64,000 nt of DNA from Saprospiraceae bacterium. GTDB lineage: Bacteria > Bacteroidota > Bacteroidia > Chitinophagales > Saprospiraceae. Position numbers and translations under genes: made by a program. The stretch covers positions 62,001 to 126,000 of the forward strand of contig JADJTQ010000014.1 in the NCBI GenBank assembly GCA_016711125.1, written 5' to 3'. The stretch's first letter is position 1; every line of letters starts with the position of its first letter. Shown piece by piece: positions 57,263-64,000 of the stretch. A model generated the notes under the pieces. It worked only from the letters and a program-made list of their open reading frames with translations. It made no database searches and had not been told where the DNA came from.

Positions 57263-57529
57263 CGTTTGCCAGGATGACAAATTTTCAATAAATCTTCATT
57301 GACTATGAAATACGTTGGATTTGGAAGTAAGTCGTTCAAAATGAACGATTTAATTCGATCGAAATTAGGTGGAACATCAAATTCCAGGCTGAAGACCTAA
57401 GTTGGACAAGCAACGTAGACGTAAAATGATGGTGATGGTCACGTCGTCTTATTTCACATCATCCTAGGGAATGTTATGAAAATATCCCGTGGTTCTAACC
57501 CACTAAGCCCTCGTCAATCGGCACCCAAC

Positions 57530-58785
57530 CTACAGCAACATGCGAACTGGTGATTCCAGTAAAGCTTTAAAAGTCTGAAGAAACTGAGCCGCGGTAGCTC
57601 CGTCTACTACTCTGTGATCGCTGGAGAGGGTGACCTTCATAGTGTTTCCCACCACAATATTTCCCTGGCGAACAACCGGTTTTTCAACGATAGATCCGAC
57701 AGCAAGGATACATGCGTCAGGTGGATTGATAATAGCCGTAAACTCATCAACATCGAACATACCCAAATTGGAGATGGTAAATGTATTTCCTTGCATTTGT
57801 TCGGGCTGAAGTTTCTTTGCTCGGGCAAGTTCAGCCAATTGCTTCACCTCTTCATTGATTTGGCTAAATGATTTGACATCGGCATTTCGTATTACCGGAA
57901 CCAAAAGTCCCTCGGACACAGCCACAGCAACTCCAACATTCACCTGTCCATTAATCCTGATTTTGTCACCTAGCCAGCTACTATTGACCGCTGGATGTTT
58001 TCGTAGAGCCAGGGCAGCGGCCTTGAGTACCATGTCATTGAAGGAAATCTTGGGAGGTGCTGACTCATTGAGAAGGGCTCTGGCTTTAATCGCCTCATCC
58101 ATACTCACTTCGATGGTCACATAAAAGTGAGGAGCTCCAAATTTACTCTCACTCAATCTACGGGCAATCACCTTACGCATCTGACTCACCGGAATTTCCC
58201 GATCTTCTATAGAAGAGGTTATTGCCGGACTCGGCGAGACTGTGACCACCGCCGATTCGTTAAAATCGATGATGTCCTGTTTTACAATTCTGCCCTGTTC
58301 CCCAGATCCATGCACCTGTTGCAGGCTTATACCCCGTTCTTTAGCCATCTTTTTAGCCAGTGGTGAAGCTTTGATGCGTTCATCAATTCCGCTGGTGGTA
58401 CCGACAGGAGCGGACATAGTCACTGGCTCTGGTTCGTCATGGCTCGCATTAGCCTTAGCATCTGCCTTTTCTTGCCCATTGCCACCCGATTCACCCGCTT
58501 CACCCGCTTCAGATGCCTTCTCTTCACTCGCTAAAGCAGCCTTGTAGTCTTCGCCTTTATTTCCGATGACCGCCAGGATACCATTGACTGGTACCGGCCC
58601 TTCCTTTACCCTATATAAAGTAAGTATCCCTCGTGATAGTTTTCCAACTCCATGGTCGCCTTATCGGTTTCTACCTCAGCCAGTACATCTCCAGGTTCAA
58701 CCTGGTCACCCTCTTTTCAACCATCCTACAATGACCCCTTCTTCCATTGTATCACTTAAGGGGGCATTCTTATAACCTGAGCCAT
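57530..58785 (-). CDS. Dihydrolipoamide acetyltransferase, pyruvate dehydrogenase E2 (three frame breaks in the lipoyl part)
   Basis: About 418 residues after repair, from the ATG at 58785 (MAQVIRMPPLSDTMEEG). One lipoyl domain carries the modified Lys in ETDKATMELE. It is cut three times: one base missing in the 5-base run 58760-58764, a net shift near 58714-58717, and one base missing at 58609-58611. An Ala/Glu/Gly linker, the E3/E1-binding domain (ASPLAKKMAKERGISLQQVHGSGEQGRI, about 140-167) and the catalytic domain follow, with the active-site motif SSDHRVVDG. The catalytic domain is intact. The single lipoyl domain makes it shorter than two-domain E2 proteins. E1 and E3 genes are not nearby. 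Confidence 0.93.
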
Positions 58786-58945
58786 ATAAAAATTAACTTT
58801 ACTTGATTGCAAACTGCTAAATTAATAAAGAATCATAATAATACATGGGCTTTAGTAAGATGAAGATTGATAAGATATGGTCTTACCTGGTTACTAAAGC
58901 ACTGACATTGAAGAGGAAGATGCCAGGAGGTGCAGTGGGAATTAT

Positions 58946-58953
58946 TATTTTTG
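58946..58953 (+). promoter_or_regulatory. -7 box four bases before the recR ATG
   Basis: TATTTTTG matches TAnnTTTG exactly and ends four bases before the ATG at 58958, the same sequence and spacing as at murF. No clear -33 TTTG is seen. Confidence 0.45.
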
Positions 58954-58957
58954 CAAT

Positions 58958-59570
58958 ATGAAAATTCAATCGCGCTATTTAGAAGAGGTTGTTAAAGCAT
59001 TTTCAGATTTGCCGGGTATCGGCCAGAAGAGTGCACTGCGTATTGCCATATACATGCTTTCGCAGCCAAAAGAAAAAATGAGAGATTCCAAGAGTCGATA
59101 AAGTCGCTCTCTAATATTTGTCAGTGCCGTCATTGCCTACAATCTGTCAGATGGAGAATTGTGCCTGATTTGTGAAGATAGATCAAGGAACAAAAGCTTG
59201 ATTTGTGTAGTCGAAAATATTCAGGACATTATGGCCATTGAGGATACCGGTCAATATCGGGGCACTTATCATGTGCTGGGGGGTTATATCACCAATTGAA
59301 GGGGTAGGACCTGAAGATTTGCATATTGACAGCTTACTTGAGCGAGTAAATCGGGATGGCGTCCAAGAGATTATCATGGCGGTAAGCCCCACTATTGATG
59401 GGGAGACCACAGTCTACTATTTATCTAAAAAATTAGCTCATCACAAGGTGACCATCAGTCAGATAGCGAGAGGTGTAGCTTTTGGGGGTGAGCTGCAATA
59501 TACAGACGAAATCACTTTGGGCAGATCTATTATGGCGCGATTGCCTTACAGCGTTAATGGTAATTCATAG
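58958..59570 (+). CDS. recR: Recombination mediator RecR (three frame breaks)
   Basis: About 203 residues after repair. The helix-hairpin-helix start is MKIQSRYLEEVVKAFSDLPGIGQKSALRIA (1-30). One base is missing near 59086, then FQESIKSLSNICQCRHC leads to the zinc finger; a net +1 shift near 59140 joins NLSDGELCLICEDRSRNKSLICVVE. A third shift in the G6 run 59278-59283 leads to the Toprim part (VISPIEGVGPEDLHIDSLLERV) and the Walker-like C terminus GVAFGGELQYTDEITLGRSI. With RecF/RecO it loads RecA at gaps. All four Cys of the zinc finger survive, which argues for sequencing errors. The glycosyltransferase gene follows after 18 bases. Confidence 0.9.
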
Positions 59571-59588
59571 CAAGCCTCTCCTAATGCC

Positions 59589-61555
59589 ATGAAGCTTTCG
59601 ATAATTATTGTCAATTATAACGTCAAATATTTTCTTCGGCAACTCCTACAATCGATTCAAGCCAGTGTTACCAATTTTAGATTTGAAATTATCGTGGTCG
59701 ATAATGCATCCAGCGATGGTTCGGTAATTTTCTTGGAGAAGGACTTTCCACACATTAAACTTATTGAGAACACAGTCAATCTTGGTTTTTCAAAAGCCAA
59801 TAATGTCGGCATCAAATGTAGTAAAGGTGAGTTTATCCTGCTCCTGAACCCCGACACGATCTTGCAGGAAGATACCCTGATGAAAGTTATTGCTTACATG
59901 GATGACCATCCGGATGTTGGTGCGCTTGGCTGTCGGATGATTGATGGTAGCGGTCATTTTTTACCCGAATCAAAAAGGGGGTTTCCCAGTCCAAGAGTGG
60001 CGCTTTTTAAGTCTTTGGGATTAAGTGCCATGTTTCCCGGGTCTGGCTACTTTAATGCATACTATTTGGGTCATTTGGATGAATTTGAAATAAATGAAGT
60101 TGACGTTCTGACAGGGGCTTTTATGCTACTAAGCAGGAAGGCTTTGCAAGCAAGCGGACTGCTGGACGAAGATTTTTTTATGTATGGAGAGGATATTGAC
60201 CTTTCATACAGGATCAAAAAGAATGATTTTAAGGTGATCTATTATCCCTTGACGACGATTATCCACTTTAAGGGAGAAAGTACCAAAAAACAAAGCGTAG
60301 AGTATATCCAGCGATTTTATGGAGCGATGCAGATTTTTGCTCGAAAGCATTATCGGGGTAGCCGTGCCATTTGGTTAAGGCTGGTTTTGCAAATGGGCAT
60401 TGTACTCAGAGCGACGTTAGCGATCCTCCACCAGTTTTTTCACCGATTTGGCCCGATCCTCCTGGAGTGGTTCGGCATTGCAGGTTCTCTTAAGTTGTTT
60501 TCTCTTGCATGGGCTCATTTTTATTATCAAGATGACCATTACTACGACCTTTCCAGCATCGATCTTAATATCTCTCTTTATGCATCGGTGTGGGTAATCT
60601 CACTATTAATGTCCGGTGCCTATGATCAGCTTTTTCAATGGCGGCGCTTACTTAGGGGTTTAATGCTCGGTTGGGTTGCTATTGCCGCCATGTATGGATT
60701 TCTGGGAGCCTCTTTCAGGCCTTCCCGTTCCTTGGTGCTAGGCGGCGGAGCTATTGCGTCCATTTTAATTTTCACTTTGAGAATGCTCTATTTCAGAGTC
60801 CAAAAAGGGAGTTGGCCATTTCGGGAGAATGCTCATATCAGATATGCTATTGTTGGTCAAAAAAGACAAGCTGATAAAATCCAACGGCTACTAAAGGCAA
60901 ACCACCAGAAGCTTCAGTACCTGGGTTATATAGATCATGGATCGACTGCAGACCTGAGGAGCCACTATATCTGGGGGGATAGAGCACTTAGATCAAATAG
61001 TAAGATTTCATCGATTGGAAGAGATTATTTTTTGTTCTGGCACCGTTCCATCAAGTGAAATTATGCAATGGATGACCCGGTTGGGATCTCAATTACGCTA
61101 TAAGATTGCTCCCGATCAGTCGTTAAGCATTATTGGTAGTAGTTCAAAAAACAGTACCGGCGAATTGTATACTTTTGAGATTCAGTATAATTTAGCTAAT
61201 CCGTACCAGAGAAGAAATAAACGATTGTTTGATCTTTTATTTTCTATCCTTATTTTTTAGCAAGTCCGATCCTGGTCCTTTTGCTTAATGACAGGCATCG
61301 CTTTTGGTCTAATCTAAGTCGGGTATTTTCGGGACAAAAAACCTGGGTTTCGTATGCCAGCGAAGACGCCAATGATTTTTTCCCAAAACTTAATCCCGGT
61401 GTTCTAAGTCCTGCTATCATTTTGTACCGGGAAGATGAGATTCAGGCCTTGCGTGATTCTGATTATTACTATGCAAGAGATTATTCTGTGTGGAAGGATT
61501 TATCTTTGGTGCTAAACAATCTAAAAATCTTGGAAAATATGAATGTAAAAACTAA
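59589..61555 (+). CDS. Family 2 glycosyltransferase with C-terminal membrane and sugar-transferase-like region (three frame breaks)
   Basis: About 655 residues after repair. The GT2 domain (about 1-240) begins LSIIIVNYNVKYFL and shows VVDNASSDGS, LLLNPDTIL and EDIDLSYRIKK. Membrane segments (about 275-410) follow, then a nucleotide-binding-like region (RYAIVGQKRQADKI). One extra G near 60975-60980 leads to EHLDQIVRFHRLEEIIFC and RRNKRLFDLLFSI; one T missing in the run near 61253-61258 leads to LASPILVLLLNDRHRFW and YARDYSVWKDLSLVL. One A missing near 61522-61526 would let the frame end at 61555 (NLGKYECKN). It probably adds sugars to a surface polysaccharide. Confidence 0.82.
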
Positions 61556-62741
61556 GATCAAAGATTTAGTCAATGATCTCTTTGATCAGGTAGTCACCTT
61601 CCGAAGGCACATACACCAATGGCCGGAATTATCATTTGAGGAATCAGAGACTGCCCGGTACGTATGTTCGATCCTGGACAGTTTTGGTATTGGTTATGCT
61701 GCCAATATTGGTGGTCATGGCATTGTCGCCCTCATCCAGGGTGAGTTGCCTGGAGAAAGTGTAGTGGCATTGCGAGGAGATATGGATGCACTCCCCATCC
61801 AGGAAGAGAATACAACACCCTATCGATCAAAAAAAGAAGGAATCATGCACGCTTGTGGTCATGATGTACATACCTCCTCGTTGCTTGGTGCGGCCATAGT
61901 TTTGCAGCAGCTAAAAGCAGGTTTCGGTGGAACCGTTAAATGCATCTTTCAACCGGCCGAAGAAAAGTTGCCAGGAGGTGCTTCTTTGATGATTAAAGAC
62001 AAGGCTCTGGAGAATCCAACTCCGTCCGTCATTTTTGGCCAGCATGTGCATCCACCTCTTCAGGTCGGTAAAGTTGGAGTAAAGGGAGGTATGTATATGG
62101 CTTCAACCGACGAATTGTACCTGACAGTTAAGGGCAGAGGAGGTCATGCTGCCCTTCCTCAGGATTTGATTGATCCCGTGATGATTACTGCCAATATTCT
62201 GGTCGCCCTACAACAAGTAGTGAGTCGACATGGTGATCCAACGATTCCGACCGTGCTTTCTTTTGGTAAGATTCATTCGACAGGCGGTTCAACCAATGTG
62301 ATCCCTGGTGAGGTCAAGCTGGAGGGCACGTTTCGCACGATGGACGAACCCTGGCGGAAGAAGGCGCATGATCATATGCTGCAAATTTGTAACTCGGTAG
62401 CTGAAGCCCATGGTGGCCGGGCTGAGTTGACCATCATGCATGGGTATCCTTATCTGCTCAATGATGACCAGTTGACTGATCGATTTCGGATAAATGCCAT
62501 CGAATATCTTGGAGCTGAAAATGTCGTAGATCTGCCCATCAGAATGACAGGCGAAGATTTTGCATATTACAGTCAGATTATGCCTGCCTGTTTTTATCGA
62601 TTAGGAACGGGCAATCCTGAGAAGGGAATTACCTCACCAATTCACACAGCTACTTTTGATGTCGACGAGGAATGTTTGAAGGTGGGTGTTGGGGTCATGG
62701 TATTTTCAGCGCTTTGTGAGCTTGGTAGAATGAGCAGTTGA
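61539..62741 (+). CDS. M20-family amidohydrolase (N-acyl-amino-acid / hippurate type)
   Basis: 400 residues from the ATG at 61539. Metal-binding and catalytic blocks are complete: RGDMDALPIQEE, HACGHDVHTSSLLGAA, FQPAEEKLPGGA and GQHVHP, with the dimerisation domain (TVKGRGGHAALPQDLIDPV) between. It probably hydrolyses N-acyl amino acids; no signal peptide is seen. In the raw sequence its frame is open upstream through the end of the glycosyltransferase, giving an apparent 486-residue fusion. I attribute that to a missing A just before the glycosyltransferase stop. The two genes would then overlap by 17 bases. Confidence 0.92.
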   Translation: MNVKTKIKDLVNDLFDQVVTFRRHIHQWPELSFEESETARYVCSILDSFGIGYAANIGGHGIVALIQGELPGESVVALRGDMDALPIQEENTTPYRSKKEGIMHACGHDVHTSSLLGAAIVLQQLKAGFGGTVKCIFQPAEEKLPGGASLMIKDKALENPTPSVIFGQHVHPPLQVGKVGVKGGMYMASTDELYLTVKGRGGHAALPQDLIDPVMITANILVALQQVVSRHGDPTIPTVLSFGKIHSTGGSTNVIPGEVKLEGTFRTMDEPWRKKAHDHMLQICNSVAEAHGGRAELTIMHGYPYLLNDDQLTDRFRINAIEYLGAENVVDLPIRMTGEDFAYYSQIMPACFYRLGTGNPEKGITSPIHTATFDVDEECLKVGVGVMVFSALCELGRMSS

Positions 62742-63909
62742 TCATATGCTGGTTTTATCCCACTGAGCAAAATAGCAAGCGTAAAAAATCAGATCGAAAG
62801 CACTTCTCGCCGACTCTATCTGTCGTTTGAGACTTATCATTATGTTGTCCAAAGGTCAACATAAGAGGGTTCACATGGTATAGTATTCTCCCTGCTTTTC
62901 CAGTCATTTTAGGGTAAAAACTCAAATGGCAACATATTGAGAATAAAAAAATATGATTTTTTTTTCGTTTAAGGCCTTTGAATTTTAATGCACTAGGTCG
63001 CCCTTTTGAATTTTGCAATTACACACAGGATTTTTTCATATAATAATCTTTGCTCAGGTATATCTTCCAGTTAAGCAGTGGATTATAGATTCAAACTAAA
63101 AATTATATTGAGATTGACCGGATACCAGTACGAGGCTCCACTCCATTCCTTTTTTTGTTTTGTCACCTTGGCCTTAGGTCCTTCTTTACGATGAGAAATA
63201 CTCGAAGGGACTTATGACCTGTGTGGTAAGATTTTTGTTTCTCTGCTAGTTGAATGTTTGTTTCGCTAAAGAATGTTGCGAGTGACTTTCTAAGACAAGC
63301 TTTCAGGAAGTCGATCTTGATGTATTCATTAATCAAGCAGTATGTAAGGTTCTGCATTTGATTGGATCGGGATGCTATATGGGAACTTGGATTGAGCCAT
63401 TTCAAAAGTGGTTTTGGATTTCCTCTGTCGCTTCATGGATGTTTGACAATACATCTTGATTTTAATTTTTATTTGAGCTACAGAAGTTGAAAAGAATGAA
63501 ACCTGTACCATCTCTTACATGTGATTGTATTCCCTCTCGAAGGATCACAGAGCCAAGGACAAGATATGAAGTCAAGTGCTTTGCCAAACCAGGAATTATT
63601 TCTAATCGGGATAAGTATGGTTTTCAGATTGAGGTGCTTATGGCGGTAGCCTTTTCTATTGGCACCATTCAAATTGCTTTTATTAGGCTTTATAAAGTTT
63701 TTTGGCAATGATTTGCCGATCACCGGTCATATTTTGAAATATAGCGAGTAAAATATTTGTAAATACCTGATAATTAATAAATTATGTATTACCAGTTAAT
63801 TAATTTTTGTAATACTTTATGCCAGGCATTGGATTATTGCTCACATTTCTTTTACTTTACACATACAAATAATCTTTAATTTGTAAATAACTATAAAACA
63901 AAACGTTCC
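62742..63909. other. Gene-poor 1.2-kb tract
   Basis: No convincing gene, RNA or terminator. Frames of 60-90 codons on both strands (for example minus 62755-63018, minus 63163-63405, plus 63487-63711) have no recognisable family, no shared frame and low-complexity ends. The last 200 bases are strongly A/T-rich and must hold the promoter of the response regulator at 63910; TTAATTTG near 63878 is only near-consensus. Confidence 0.5.
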
Positions 63910-64000
63910 ATGGCTAAGATCTTGATAGTTGACGACGAAGCTTCCATTAGACGAACTCTGAGAGATATTCTTGAGTACGAAAAATATGACGTGGAAGAAT
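63910..64000 (+). CDS. Response regulator, N-terminal fragment cut by the window end
   Basis: Only 30 residues are visible: MAKILIVDDEASIRRTLRD and then ILEYEKYDVEE. ILIVDDE with the acidic pair is the start of a CheY-like receiver, and ASIRRTLRDILEYE resembles NtrC-type regulators. The phospho-acceptor Asp and the output domain are outside the window, so the class is uncertain. It follows the A/T-rich gene-poor tract and has no neighbour kinase in view. Confidence 0.85.
   Translation, partial: MAKILIVDDEASIRRTLRDILEYEKYDVEE

Noticed and set aside
62755..63405. Minus-strand frames as transposase remnants
   Set aside because: No DDE or other transposase motifs and no terminal repeats could be found.

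Overview
The window comes from a Bacteroidota chromosome, most likely the Saprospiria or a relative. The evidence is a SusC/SusD pair, type IX secretion genes (porV, porU, porP, gldK), a zinc-less RpmJ, and promoters that read TTTG-N19-TAnnTTTG, the sigma factor consensus of that phylum. No tRNA, rRNA, CRISPR array or recognisable insertion sequence was found.

Layout. 1-1.05 kb: decayed two-component system. 1.1-2.7 kb: compact (+) oxidative-damage cluster (Fe-S/CDGSH protein, DUF2007 protein, msrA, msrB). 2.7-10 kb: a LacI-type repressor divergent from a susC-susD-DUF6807 glycan locus, with a perfect 28-bp palindrome between them. 10-14.1 kb: FecR-like protein, M23/LysM hydrolase, polyprenyl synthase, cytochrome c and GNAT protein. 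14.2-32.8 kb: one unbroken (+) series of str/S10/spc/alpha genes, rpsL to rplQ, including fusA, secY, map, infA and rpoA. 32.8-36.5 kb: carA, eno, an ftsB/divIC-like gene and sucD. 36.7-40.3 kb: a roughly 1195-residue membrane sensor kinase. 40.5-40.9 kb: RNase P RNA (rnpB). 41-52.8 kb: type IX secretion region with tandem porV copies, porU, a YfhO-like membrane protein, porP and gldK. 52.9-64 kb: murF, a degenerate arginase-family gene, an OmpA protein, pdhC (E2), recR, a glycosyltransferase, an M20 amidohydrolase, a 1.2-kb gene-poor tract and the start of a response regulator.

Sequence quality is a dominant feature. I count about 22 single-frame breaks in 11 otherwise convincing genes, plus one in-frame TAA in susD. 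Many sit in homopolymer runs. Some are in genes that cannot be lost (rplB, rpsD, rpoA), and in rpsD and rpoA a second indel restores the frame. I read these as errors in the sequence and give each gene its full repaired span. The left-edge two-component remnant is different: whole domains are missing and it looks like a true pseudogene.

How the genes fit together: LacI protein plus palindrome plus SusCD looks like a repressor-controlled outer-membrane glycan uptake system. PorV, PorU, PorP and GldK are outer-membrane parts of the type IX secretion machine; the porL, porM and porN genes are not here. I found no clear new multi-gene system. The most unusual items are the tandem porV copies, the SusCD operator, -7 boxes four bases before the murF and recR start codons, and an arginase-family gene without the usual metal-ligand motifs.
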